Assembly (NCBI GenBank): GCA_030407085.1
Contig: CM059582.1
Coordinates: 137,227,001 to 137,291,000 of the forward strand
From: Trichopria drosophilae
Lineage: Eukaryota; Arthropoda; Insecta; Hymenoptera; Diapriidae
Length of the DNA stretch: 64,000 bases
Reading direction: 5' to 3'
Below are positions 1 through 9,533 of the stretch, piece after piece (the first letter of the stretch is position 1; the number at the start of each line of letters is the position of its first letter). Under the pieces are notes generated by a model. That model ran no database searches and was not told the DNA's origin. It was given only the letters and a program-made list of their open reading frames with translations. Made by a program: the position numbers and the translations under genes.

Positions 1-452
1 ATTTGTAATTAAATAATTAATATTAATAAAAGAAAAATTCCTTGCCAACAAAAAAGTCTAATGTGTTAAAATGGGCAGATTAATAGTTTTTACTCTCCAC
101 AGAAGCTGCAGAACCTTGTAGTCGGTGGGAGGGCTTAAAGTCGCTTAACGGTCATCCCGCCAAAAGGGGCATCTGCATGTGCGGAGCCCGCGGAAGGCGA
201 GAGATCGGGTAGCGGTGAACTAAGAAGCAGCTTACCCAAATCCAAGATGTTATGCCGAACCGTGCCGAGGGATTAGTTGGTTGAGGGGGGTTCTAGCAAC
301 GGCGAACGTGTCGCCTTTGCGTCGGGGGACGACGTCCACAGTTTTGAATGACCTTACCACGGAAATTACAAAAATAAAAATAACACTAAGAACGAAAGAG
401 AACCGACTGAAACAAATGTCGAAAGAGACATCGAGGGATTAGATCTCCTCTC

Positions 453-1530
453 CATGGGCCTCAACGCACCGGCAACGGTCAGCCAGATGGATCTGGAGAC
501 CGAAAAAGGATTGCTGAGGTCCCTGGAAGGGAAGGCCCAGACCCAGGATGTGAGGAAATCCCCCGACGGAGGGACGCTGCCTGAGCAGCCCTAAAGCGGG
601 GGGAAGAAAAAGAAAAATAGAAAGACCCCTGCGCAGCTTGCTATGCAAAGGGTCCGACGTGCTAGATTTGTGCTGGGAAAACTTCAAAACAAGGCCCCTG
701 ACCAAATGACACCGGGGGTTTTATCAGAAGCGGAGAGCTTCAAAAAGGATAAGGAGGTTAACCGACCTGACCCGAGCTCGAAAACGAAGCCAGATTCAAG
801 ATCGTCGGGAGCGGGAGGATCTGTAGGGGGTCATCTAGCTGTTACCACAAGCGCTGGTGACTCAAGTCATAGGCCCACCAAAAGGGTGAGGTCGCAGGAG
901 GAGATAAGAGCCGCCAAGAAACCGAGGGAAAGGATCAACGCTGCAGGAACCGCCACCACAAACACTTCTTATTGCGATATAGCGAAGGAAGATTTGAAGG
1001 TGGTGATTATTGACAGAGGCAATCCAGACCTAAGGATTTCGGAGGAAAGGTGGGAATCAATCCCCTCCATCTTCTTAAATAAGGTCTTCCAATCTCTGAA
1101 AGCAGGGTCCAACACTTCGCCGCCTACCTTTGGGGCTCTCGGTAGATTCAGGGGACTGAGACTGATACAGTGCCAGGACCAGGGATCTCTGAGATTCGCG
1201 AGGGAGACTGTGGCGGGGATGGGGGAACCGTGGGAAGGAGCCAAGCTAGGGGCGATTCGACGCGAGGAGCTCCCAGAAATGAAGAGGGAAAGGATCTTCA
1301 TTCCGACACCAGTCCCACCAATGGAGTCCGTCCAGATGGCGCTCCGCTTCCGGAACCCCGATGTTCCGAGCTCGGAAATCAGGGTGGAGAAGGCGGAGAA
1401 GGCCGGACCGAAGGGGCAGTCTTTCATGGTGGAGATTGGCGAGAAAGCCTTGGCAAAGATTACAGCCACGGGGGGTCGACTTGTCTTCAATATAAGCACG
1501 GTGAAGGTTGCCATCCTGGTGAGAAAGTAG
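453..1530 (+). pseudogene. ORF1 (Gag-like, DUF4780-like) of the first non-LTR element
   Basis: The reading frame opens at ATG 453 (MGLNAPATV), meets an in-frame TAA at about 592, and stays open from 643 to 1530. The N-terminal half is basic and lysine-rich (GGKKKKNRK), as expected for an RNA-binding Gag-like protein. The C-terminal half (about 960-1530) runs DLKVVIIDRGNPDLRISEE, then WEGAKLGAIRREELPEM and RIFIPTPVP, a pattern I associate with DUF4780 domains in insect LINE ORF1 proteins. It ends 29 bases before ORF2 begins. The likely role is binding element RNA in the ribonucleoprotein. The early stop probably inactivates it; initiation at 643 could give a shorter product. The family call is from memory of the motif, not a search. 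Confidence 0.7.
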
Positions 1531-1558
1531 GCAGCGAAGGAGGGGACAGAAACTGGCG

Positions 1559-2317
1559 ATGGAGATAGGCCAGATCAACCTCCATCATAGCGAGGTGGCA
1601 AGCGCCACACTCCGCCACATTCTCGGAGTGGAGAAATATGACATCCTTCTCGTTCAGGAACCATCTGCTTCTATTAGCACCGATATGTGTTTATTTTGGG
1701 ATATCTGTATCAGCTTGTCCCCCTCCTCCATAGGCATCTCCTGGTCGTAAGCGCAATAGGCAGATACCAATAGAAAGGAGTTATCCCCATCCTCCAGCCT
1801 TACCGTCGTCTTTGCCATTATGCTATACCATGCTAAAAATCAAGGTAAGATACGCTCCTGCATAATGGCAAAGACGACGGTAAGGCTGGAGGGTGGGGAT
1901 AACTCCTTTCTATTGGTATCTGCCTATTGCGCTTACGACCAGGAGATGCCTATGGAGGAGGGGGACAAGCTGATACAGATATCCCAAAATAAACACATAT
2001 CGGTGCTAATAGAAGCAGATGCCAACTCTCATCATACTCAACGGGGAAGCACGGATATAAATGAAAGAGGTGAGTCGCTATTTGAGTGTATTATTTTTTC
2101 TAAGCTATTCATTTGTAATAGAGATAATACCCCAACTTTTAGAAATAAGCTTAGGGGGGAAGTACTGGATGTGCAGTTAGTCACAGAATCAGAAAAACTT
2201 AGGGTTAGGGAATGGAAGGTGTCAGATAGAACCGCTTTTTCGGATCACAGCCTGATAACCTTCCAGGTTAACATCGGAATCCAACCCCCAAAGCTTTTTT
2301 TCGTAATCCACAAATGA
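1559..2317 (+). pseudogene. ORF2 endonuclease domain (APE type), rearranged
   Basis: ORF2 opens at 1559 with MEIGQINLHHSEVAS, the usual start of an APE-like endonuclease in this group, and reaches LLVQEP near 1655. The frame is then replaced by an inverted copy of downstream sequence and stops at 1750. Coding resumes at 1820 (LYHAKNQGKIRS) and shows the later endonuclease motifs EADANSHH, TPTF and FSDHS. The downstream frame ends at 2317 where a shift moves reading into the linker. The domain would nick target DNA for target-primed reverse transcription. With the segment after VQEP overwritten, the nuclease is not expected to be functional. Confidence 0.8.
1662..2021. repeat. 161-bp near-perfect inverted duplication inside the endonuclease
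   Basis: Bases 1662-1822 are the reverse complement of 1861-2021. I see one mismatch over 161 bp, separated by a 38-bp spacer (1823-1860). The right arm carries the coding orientation, so the left arm is the misplaced copy. It overwrites the endonuclease segment that should follow LLVQEP. The high identity compared with the decay elsewhere suggests a late event, or an assembly or cloning foldback. Confidence 0.93.
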
Positions 2318-3490
2318 CTGAATGGGTGAAATTCGCCAAAGAGGTGAGACTTAGGTTAGGCCCCCTACCGGTTGAGGATCTTTGCAACAAAGCCGAAATA
2401 GAAGCAGCAGTAGGAAAGGTTACTCGATCGATCAGAGAGGTCTTCGAAACGAGCTGTCCAATCAGCGGACCATTCAGGAAAAGGCTACCAGCCTGGTGGA
2501 ATGGGGATGTAGATGGGCTTCGTAAGAAAGTGCGTAGACATTTTAATAAAGCAAGAGATAGCAATCAGGAAGAGGATTGGGCGAGATATAAAGAAAGCCT
2601 CAAAAACTATAAGAAAGCAATAAGACTCGTGAAAGTTGTTCTTGGGCGACTTTTTGCGAATAAATAGAGACAACCAGTGAGACGGCGAGACTGCGAAAAA
2701 TCCTCTCAAAAGATCCTAAGATGAATATGAGCATCAGGGATTCGGATGGGAGGTGGACGGAGTTAAATCAAAGTACTCTGGTGGAACTCATAAACGCGCA
2801 CTTTCCGGAGAATGAGGAAGAGACAGAGGAAGTGGATGTTGGGGCCGAGGATGGCGGTGTTGTAGAGGGAGTAGGGGGTGTGCTGGCGCCATAGTTGACG
2901 ATATCAAAGTGGCGTGGGCGATTCGCTCCTTTGCTCCGTATAAGTCGCCGGGGAGGGACGGCGTCATACCAATGATGCTTCAGAAAACACTTGATGAGGT
3001 GGTGCCGTGGCTCTCCGTCATCTTCAAGGGTTGTATCAGAACTGGATACATACCCAAGAATTGGAAGGAAGCGCTTGTTGATTTATACCTAAGGCTGGGA
3101 AAGCAAGCCATTACACGGCAGAGGATTATAGGTCAATCAGCCTAACGTCGTCTTTATTAAAAACACTTGAACGGCTGATAGCGCTACATATTGAGCAGAA
3201 TATAAAAATTCAACTGTCCGCAGCACAACATGCGTACAAGGGCAGGTCGGTGGATGCGGCCCTTCACGCAGTTGTAGGGCGGATAGAGAAATCGTTATCC
3301 GAAAAAGAATATACATTGGCGGCCTTCTTGGACATCGAAGGAGCCTTCAACAACGTAGCGACGGGAGAGATGATAAATGCTCTTGAAGCTGGAAAGTTGG
3401 AGGGCGAGATATGCCAATGGATAGGAAATATGCTGAAGCGAAGAATAATAGTAGCCGAGATGGGTGGAACCGCGATCAGGGGAGTGGTGA
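2314..3490 (+). pseudogene. ORF2 linker and N-terminal half of reverse transcriptase
   Basis: From 2314 the frame reads MTEWVKFAKEVRLRLG, a linker with AWWNGDVDGLRKK (the WWN motif typical before the RT). Further coding at 2660-2890 (ETTSETARLRKIL) and 2909-3145 (YKSPGRDGV, YIPKNWKEA) covers RT fingers. After a frameshift near 3090-3130 the sequence gives EDYRSISLTSSLLKTLERL, and 3250-3486 gives AAFLDIEGAFNNV, the palm block with the first catalytic Asp. The domain stops abruptly at 3491 where an LTR is inserted. A stop before 2909 and several frame changes make it a pseudogene. Confidence 0.8.
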
Positions 3491-3491
3491 G

Positions 3492-4112
3492 TGTTCTCTT
3501 CAGGGTCGAGCAATCAGCATTATCATGCCGCGACTCTGTAGTTGCGGGATGCGTGGTCCAAAATCGGGTTCACAAGGGAAATAGGGTGCACAACACTTAA
3601 ATGAGCGTAAGCGTTTCGAAATCATTTAATTTATTACTGCTAAGAAGTTTTACACGGCCCGGAGTTTCGCGATCGGCACGTCTTCGAATCGCGGCGTGAC
3701 TTCTTTGCGACACAATTCCACTCCGTTTCACGAATAATTTCATTAACTAAATTTAATTTTAATTAAATTTACAGAGAGTTTTCGAATGCTGCAAAATGTG
3801 CGAGAAGCGAAAAGAACGTGGTTTTACGCGAAAGATGCGTGTGATAGCGTCCGTACGATAGCGAGAGCTCGTGCCAACTAACTCCCCGGAAGTCTTATTC
3901 CGAAATTTTCGCAAAGGCAGAAGTCAGCCCCCTTACCGTTTTCCTCCGAAATACAATTCATAATTAAGACCGCGAGCGACAAATTCCGGAGCGCGCACTT
4001 ACGATACGGTGCAATGTTGAAAGTAAAAGTTCGGGCGGAATCTCTAAGATGACGCCGCGATGTCGGATTCGAAGCACTTGGCGTCGCCAATGCTGTCGCA
4101 CATATCACAACA
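3492..4112. mobile_element. Solo LTR (TGTT...AACA) inserted in the RT
   Basis: The 621-bp insert starts TGTTCTCTTC and ends ATATCACAACA, the TG...CA termini of an LTR. It is flanked by GTGAG (3487-3491) and GTGAA (4113-4117), a 5-bp target duplication with one difference. Removing the insert and one duplicate rejoins the RT in frame as GVV followed by KRGTPQ, exactly where this RT family has that motif. No internal element sequence is present, so it is a solo LTR. The strand is uncertain: AATAAA-like words occur on the - strand near 3635. Confidence 0.85.
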
Positions 4113-4512
4113 GTGAAACGGGGCACTCCTCAGGTAGGGGTATTATCCCCGCTGCTATGGAGAATAGTTGTGGACGATATACTAAAGAAGCTAGAAAGCA
4201 CCTGATCTAAAATATGTGCGTATGCGGACGACGTTGCCAATTTGGTGACAGAAACATGTTTGCTAACCGTAAACAAACTTCTGGAATGAGATTTGAAGAC
4301 GCTTAGAGAATGGGTCAGGAACTGTGGACTGGGTATAAATCGAGACAAAACAGAACTAGTCCTATTCATTAGGAAATACAAGATTCCAAACTTTCGGTTA
4401 CCGAGGATGGAAGGCAAGGAATTGCAACTATCGAACAGTGTGAGGAATCTGAGGATAATACTGGACTCCAAGCTAACCTGGAAAGGATTAGGAAAGGTCT
4501 GGGACCCAGACT
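4113..4512 (+). pseudogene. RT palm (YADD) and thumb of the first non-LTR element
   Basis: Coding resumes as GTPQVGVLSPLLWRIVVDD, then a stop, then CAYADDVANLVTE, which holds the catalytic YADD, then thumb sequence LGINRDKTELVLF. At least two stop codons interrupt it (near 4204 and 4288), and the track ends at 4512 (KVWDPD stop). This is the continuation of the domain split by the solo LTR. The catalytic residues survive but the frame does not. Confidence 0.8.
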
Positions 4513-4522
4513 AATACACTGG

Positions 4523-5368
4523 ATGTATACAACAGTAATAAGACCGATTCTTACGTATGGATCGATCGTGTGGTGGAAACTGGTGGAAAAATCCACATAC
4601 CTAAAGGAACTGGTAAAGGAACAGAGACTAGCCTGTTTGGGGATCACAGGGGCATTACGTTCAACGCCTACCTCCGCGATGGAGACAATCCTCCATCTGG
4701 AACCTCTAGACTTATTTATAAGAGGAGCAGCGGCTAAGTGTGCCGTTCGACTCAGTGAATCGAAATACTGGAAACATTTCAAGGAAGGACACAGCACGAT
4801 CCTGACCGAATTTGGGGACTGCGAACCGTTGCGTAATACAGATTATATAGTCCCAGAGTTGAACTTCCTAAGGAGATACTCCGTGGAAGTGACAACGGCA
4901 GAAGACTCGAGAGACGGAAATACCCCCCTTAACGAAACCGTTGAAGTATACACGGACGGCTCAGTAGGAAAAGAGGGTGCAGGCATAGGCATCTATGCTA
5001 AGGATATGGAAATAAGGGAGTCATTAAAGATCCCGACAATGAATGCACTACAAGCAGAGTTGGCAGCTATTGTCAGAGCCTGCGAACTGATATAGTTAAA
5101 GGCAGGGCAGAATAAAGAAATAACGATCTACACAGACAGCAAGACAGCCCTCAAAAGGCTGACGGCTGACATGATAAGATCGAGTTCACTGAAGAGAGGA
5201 ATTGGAGTGCTAAACAAAGTAGATGAAAAGCTTAAAATAAACCTGTGCTGGGTTCCAGCACATAGTGGTATCAGCGGAAATGAAGAGGCTGATAAACTAG
5301 CAAAGGATGGCGCCACAACGCAAAATCCAAACAGGATGATGGAAGTGGGACCCCCCTGGAAGTTATAA
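4523..5368 (+). pseudogene. RT connection and RNase H domain of the first non-LTR element
   Basis: 4523-5095 starts YTTVIRPILTYGSIVWW, the usual thumb end, and runs into RNase H with EVYTDGSVGKEGAGIG (first Asp) and LQAELAAIVRACELI (Glu). After a TAG at 5093 the same frame continues ITIYTDSKTALKRL (second Asp) and at 5250 WVPAHSGISGNEEADKLA (His and last Asp). All four RNase H carboxylate blocks are visible. The enzyme would remove RNA from the hybrid during integration. A stop splits the domain, so it is listed as a pseudogene. Confidence 0.8.
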
Positions 5369-5419
5369 AGAGGAAGATAGATTTGGCAGGAACGGGGATA
5401 CTATTTTCATGCGACAATT

Positions 5420-5737
5420 TTGTGGCCATCCTATGACGAGGGCAAAAGCAAAATTCGTTTGAATTGGAAAAAGGCACACGTAAGAATACTTGTGGGTGCA
5501 ATAACCGGACATTGCTTGATAGGCAGGCATGCACGAAGAATGGGCGTCAAAGAAAACGACCTATGTCGAAGCTGCGGTGAGCCGGTGGAGGAGACAATCC
5601 AACATCTCATATTCGAATGTCCGACCTTGTCTGTAGCAAGGAGGAAGAACTTCGGCTGCGAAACTTTAGAGGATCTAGGCGAAGCATCGGATTATACTCT
5701 GTCAGCCATGAAAAAGTTCATTGAACAATCTGGCTAG
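5420..5737 (+). pseudogene. ORF2 C-terminus with CCHC-type finger
   Basis: This is the last open stretch of ORF2: VGAITGHCLIGRHARRMGV, then CRSCGEPVEETIQHLIFEC, a C-x2-C-x12-H-x4-C arrangement found at the ORF2 C-terminus of I/LOA/R1 elements. It ends at TAG 5735-5737. A frame change separates it from the RNase H stretch ending at 5368. Its role is probably nucleic-acid binding. The following 130 bases are 3' UTR. Confidence 0.8.
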
Positions 5738-5879
5738 TTTAAAGAGGGGAATAGAGTACCACGAGGATGAGCAAAAGGAGTAATAGGTGTAAAGCAGGGA
5801 ACAATGGATGCCAGAAGGCGTCTAGGTGACGGATACGTTTACGTACCACCCTCTAAACTAACTAACTAATAGTTTTTGA

Positions 5880-6334
5880 GTTATAAAATAATTTATTAAC
5901 GGACGAGCATACGGCTCTACGCCGCGTTACCCTTCCGCGGCCAATCACGCGCGTCGAACACGCGTTGTGAATGCTGCTGCTTTGTGCTCGGTCACGAATG
6001 ACCGGGCCGAAATTTTAAAACAAATCGGTAAAGTCGATGGAGTATGTTATTACGCGTTCACAAACGCACGACCTTAAATTTCCACCACGGAAACCGGCGT
6101 TGCTCCCGGGTTTCGGCACCAGATTTTTGTTCATGAATGATCGGGCGGAAATTTTAATGGAACACACAAGCTGATTTCTTCAATTTAAATAAATTTTATT
6201 TTCGATGTTGGCGACGACAAATCACGAAACCGACCGCCGTCACGAATTCTGTTGATCGCAATTCGAAACTCGAGTGTGTCGGGAACGGAGGAGTCGCCCG
6301 TTTTTATACCCTCTAGTTGCTACTGACTCTAACA
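5880..6334 (-). mobile_element. LTR retrotransposon fragment: 5' LTR, primer site and leader
   Basis: Reading the - strand, a 207-bp LTR (6334 down to 6128) begins TGTTAGAGTC and ends CATGAACA. It has a TATA box (GGTATAAAAAC) about 25 bases from its start and AATAAA-type polyadenylation sequence near 6190. The tRNA-Phe primer site follows, then about 220 bases of leader that end at the 3' end of the upstream non-LTR element. No gag or pol is left. A second copy of the motif around ATGACCGGGCCGAAATTTTAA occurs in the leader (about 5996-6016). A short LTR with TGTT...AACA ends fits BEL/Pao, but the family is not proven. Confidence 0.65.
6104..6121 (-). promoter_or_regulatory. Primer-binding site complementary to tRNA-Phe 3' end
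   Basis: On the - strand the sequence is TGGTGCCGAAACCCGGGA, which pairs with the 3' end of insect tRNA-Phe (TCCCGGGTTTCGGCACCA). It lies 6 bases inside the inferred LTR edge, the position of a retrotransposon primer site. The tRNA match is from memory of the tRNA-Phe sequence. Confidence 0.75.
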
Positions 6335-7052
6335 ACGTAGCTAAGGATCGTGATCGTCTTATTTTTTAAGCTTCTCGATGAATCTGGAAATTTCGATTTC
6401 GAAAATCCTTCTTCCATACGGCTGAATTTCGCTGACTCCCCCCCCCCTCTCTCTCTCTCTCTCTATCTGTCTGCCTGTTTGACTGTCTCTCTCTCTCTCG
6501 CTCTAAAACTCGACAGGTATTTCAAACGAATTCGACGAACGAAGATACCGACCCCTGTGTCCGTAAATTGCCGACCGTGGATCTCCAGTTAACGACCCAT
6601 CGCAATTATCGTTATGAGAAACCGGCAATGGCAAATCGACTCCTCGATTTCCTCAAATCATCAATACCGTCTCTGAGTTATAAGGACTTCTCATTCTGCG
6701 AATTACCAGCAACGGCAGATCCCGACGCCTCGAATCCCCGCGCGTGGAACCTCCGAATTAGGAATAGACGTCGATCCGACTCCGAAATGTACTCAGCTGC
6801 AATTCTAAATTATCTTTTCTCCAAAACGAAAACGCACCTTGCTCCGAATGTAAATGCACCTTGCTCCGATTTTAGGATACCTTGCTCCCAATCGAAATTT
6901 CACCACCTTCTTAATTCATTATAACGCGCGTTTTTTTAAATAAAATAAAAAAAAAGATACTCAAAATCGTCCACCTCCTCGCGGTGAGAATCGGGAAACT
7001 TTGAAATAATAAAAGGCAAAGGACGCCACTACAAATTTCAAAAACGGTATCG
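6335..7052. other. Intergenic stretch with a CT-rich microsatellite
   Basis: No protein match is recognisable. A pyrimidine tract with (CT)n runs 6436-6505, starting with about nine C. The open frames at 6350-6592 and 6568-6924 show no motif. A threefold echo of CACCTTGCTCCGA occurs at about 6835-6890 (GCACCTTGCTCCGAATG, GCACCTTGCTCCGATT, ACCTTGCTCCCAATC). It may be remnant LTR or repeat sequence. Confidence 0.5.
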
Positions 7053-7772
7053 TCCCTATCGAAAAAATCGACGTAGGAAATGATGTCGAAAATGGCGTCG
7101 GAATCGACATCGGATTAGACGTCGAATACGACGTCGCAAATAAAACCTGAATTTGGGATCGATTCTAAAATCTCCTCTGACGTCATTCCCGACTTCGATT
7201 TTGACGTCGTATTCGACATCGTTTCTGGTTCCATATTAATTTATTACACTCTTATTTATGACGTCGTTTTGGACGTCCTTCCCGACGTCGATTTTGACGT
7301 CGTATTCGACATCGTTTCCGGTTCTATTTATATATATATATATATATATTTTTTTTTTTTTATTTATATATAATCTATTTATGACGTCGTTTTAGATATA
7401 AATTATAGAAAAAAAAATAGAACTGGAAACGATGTCGAATACGACGTCAAAATCGACGTCGGGAAGGACGTCCAAAACGACGTCATAAATAAGAGTGTAA
7501 TAAATTAATATGGAACCAGAAACGATGTCGAATACGTCGTCAAAATCGACGTCGGGATGGACGTCCAAAACGACGTCATAAATAAAAATATAAAAAATTA
7601 ATATAGAACCAGAAACGATGTCGAAAACGATGTCAAAATCGACGTCGGGAATGACGTCAGACGAGATCTTAGAATCGATCCCAAATTCAGGTTTTATTTG
7701 CGACGTCGTATTCGACGTCTAATCCGACGCCATTTTCGACGTTATTTCCTACGTCGATTTTTTCGATAGGGA
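7053..7772. mobile_element. Foldback element made of GACGTC-rich repeats
   Basis: The ends are inverted copies: the left end begins TCCCTATCGAAAAAATCGACG and the right end is its reverse complement, ending at 7772. The complementarity extends inward for most of the element to an AT-rich centre with (TA)n and poly-T near 7328-7360. Each arm contains tandem copies of a roughly 110-bp module (AACGATGTCGAATACGACGTC, GACGTCGGGA, GACGTCCAAAACGACGTCAT). By hand I count about 20 GACGTC hexamers in 720 bp. No coding capacity was seen. It looks like a non-autonomous foldback/MITE-type element. Confidence 0.85.
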
Positions 7773-8278
7773 TATAATACTCATCAACCGCACAAAAAAA
7801 AACATAAACGCATAAATTAAATTCTAATAAATTCCAAACGTTATTTTCCTTTGAAGCTTTTGGCGCTCGAATAATAAGTTATAACATTTTGACTAAGACC
7901 TAGGAAGCGAAGAACACATTTGTAGGTCACTCTGCAACGCATTTCACAGATTTGTTGAAATAATTAGGAATGATTTGTCATACGATGCATGCGTGTGCTG
8001 GGGTAAAGTTAATACTTTGGTACCAACCCGTAATCGTCTATCAGTTATGCTCTCACGCCAGATGTAGCTATCGTAAAGATACTTTGGTGATTTATTTGAT
8101 ATAATGCTAAATGTTAATACTCCAATAAAATACTATCTACGATTCTCAGCTGTGAGCCAATTTAATTTAGTATAGTACCTAAAAATGTGTTCACCCTTTC
8201 GTAAAATAAATATAAAATTTTTAACATCGCGTTAACATCATTATAAACTACACAACAATAGTCCAAGTGAGGCACTAA

Positions 8279-9001
8279 TTATGAAATGACAAACTGTTTA
8301 AGCAGATTGAACGGTAACGAACTTCCATTTACTTTTAGTTGACGTAAAGTTGAATATATATTCGACGATATATTAGTAACATGGGTATTCCAAGATAATG
8401 TATTATCAATGTATAGACCCGAAAAGAGGAGAGGACCGAGAACTGATCCTTGCGGAACTCCCGCACTAACAGTCATCCAAGATGATAGCGAGTGATTGGT
8501 GTTATCAACAACCGCTTGAGATCGATTGGTTAGGTAAGATTCAAAGCAGGCAATTGCTGTATTTGAAAAATTATCCTCTTTTAGTTTTGACAATAGGAGA
8601 GAATGATCAACCACATCAAATGCCTTGCTAAAGTCAAATAAAATGGTAATAACTATCATGCTTTTGTCAATAGCCTGCCTAACAAATTCTGAGACACTCA
8701 GTAATGCTGTTTGAGTACTGAAGCCTTTTCTAAAACCTGACTGATAAGGATAAAACCACTTTTTCTCATTTAAGAACTCAACTACTTGATCAAAAACGAG
8801 TCTTTCCAGAATGTTTGCAGGTGTGAAAACAATTGCAACAAGCCGATAATTGCTAAGGCTACTTGGATTCCTTACCTTATTTATGGGAACCATAAGAGTT
8901 TTCTTCCAGGCACTTGGGAATGTTGATGTATTAAGAGAAGTATTAAACAAATACAATAAGTATGGAGCAATTACCGGGAAAGAAGTCACAAAAAATCGCA
9001 A
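8279..9001 (-). pseudogene. RT domain lacking its catalytic YADD segment
   Basis: The 240-residue frame shows the fingers (WKKTLMVPINK, SNYRLVAIVFTPANILERL), the palm block ILFDFSKAFDVVDHS with the first catalytic Asp, and GVPQGSVLGPLLFS. It then jumps directly to LYIDNTLSWNTHVTNISSN, which belongs past the catalytic FADD block. Roughly 80 residues are missing with the frame kept. Without the two Asp residues it cannot polymerise. The C-terminal part (LRQLKVNGSSLP) leads into the tail beyond 8279 after a frame break. Confidence 0.85.
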
Positions 9002-9135
9002 TTGAGAATTATCGGCTAATACAGCTTCGCCTTAACCAGACAACTCACTAAATTATCAATTGAGATATTTTTAAAAAAGAATCGGTTATCCTTAAAATCC
9101 ATATGACGAATAGGCAGTGGGTTAGCTAATTTAAT

Positions 9136-9444
9136 TTAATAATTAGCACCGTAACCATGCGTACTTGCCAACGAGGTGAAAAATACATTCAATTCGTTTG
9201 GAGTGCAATTGAGAGGGGGAGATTTTGGATTTGAATTGATGATGCACATACGACGTAACTCGGTCCACGTTTCCTTTGGCGTAAGAATACTAGCTAAACG
9301 AGAACAGTAGTAATTTTCTCGAGCAGTTCGCCATGCAACCTTATTAGCTTTATTAAGGATTAATAGTTGAGACTTAAGATGTTGATCGTGTGATCGACGA
9401 TAAGCTTTGAGAACAGTGTCACGTTTGCGCTGAAGATCTCGCAA
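9136..9444 (-). pseudogene. Endonuclease-RT linker of the Jockey/CR1-type element
   Basis: A basic 102-residue frame (LQRKRDTVLKAYRRSHDQH, WRTARENYYCSRL, WTELRRMCI) matches the usual linker between endonuclease and RT, where sequences such as a K.W.ELR motif occur. It ends STHGYGANY before a gap to the RT. It sits in register between the endonuclease and RT fragments. Confidence 0.65.
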
Positions 9445-9533
9445 CTCACTTGAAATCCACGGAGCAGGACGATGTTTTGGTGAAAAAGTATGAATAGGAG
9501 CATATTTATCAAAGCAGTAAAGTAGTCTGTTAC

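Larger units (their letters stand above)
90..5875 (+). mobile_element. I/LOA/R1-group non-LTR retrotransposon, near full length but defective
   Basis: The order seen is 5' leader, ORF1 (DUF4780-like), ORF2 with APE-type endonuclease, reverse transcriptase, RNase H and a C-terminal CCHC-like finger, then a short 3' UTR ending in CTAACTAACTAATAG near 5871. Known I/LOA/R1-group elements have this order. The copy is broken by a nonsense codon in ORF1, an inverted duplication in the endonuclease, several frameshifts and a solo LTR in the RT. The 5' edge is approximate: GC-rich leader sequence begins about 90 and I could not find a target-site duplication. It cannot be autonomous as it stands. Confidence 0.85.

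Noticed and set aside
439..705. 88-residue - strand ORF
   Set aside because: It lies antisense to ORF1 of the first non-LTR element and has no motif.
3484..4112. Possible intron (GTGAGT donor, ACAACAG acceptor) in the RT
   Set aside because: Splicing at the consensus donor and that acceptor gives a stop codon, whereas removing a TGTT...AACA unit plus one 5-bp duplicate restores the conserved RT frame. A solo LTR explains the data better.
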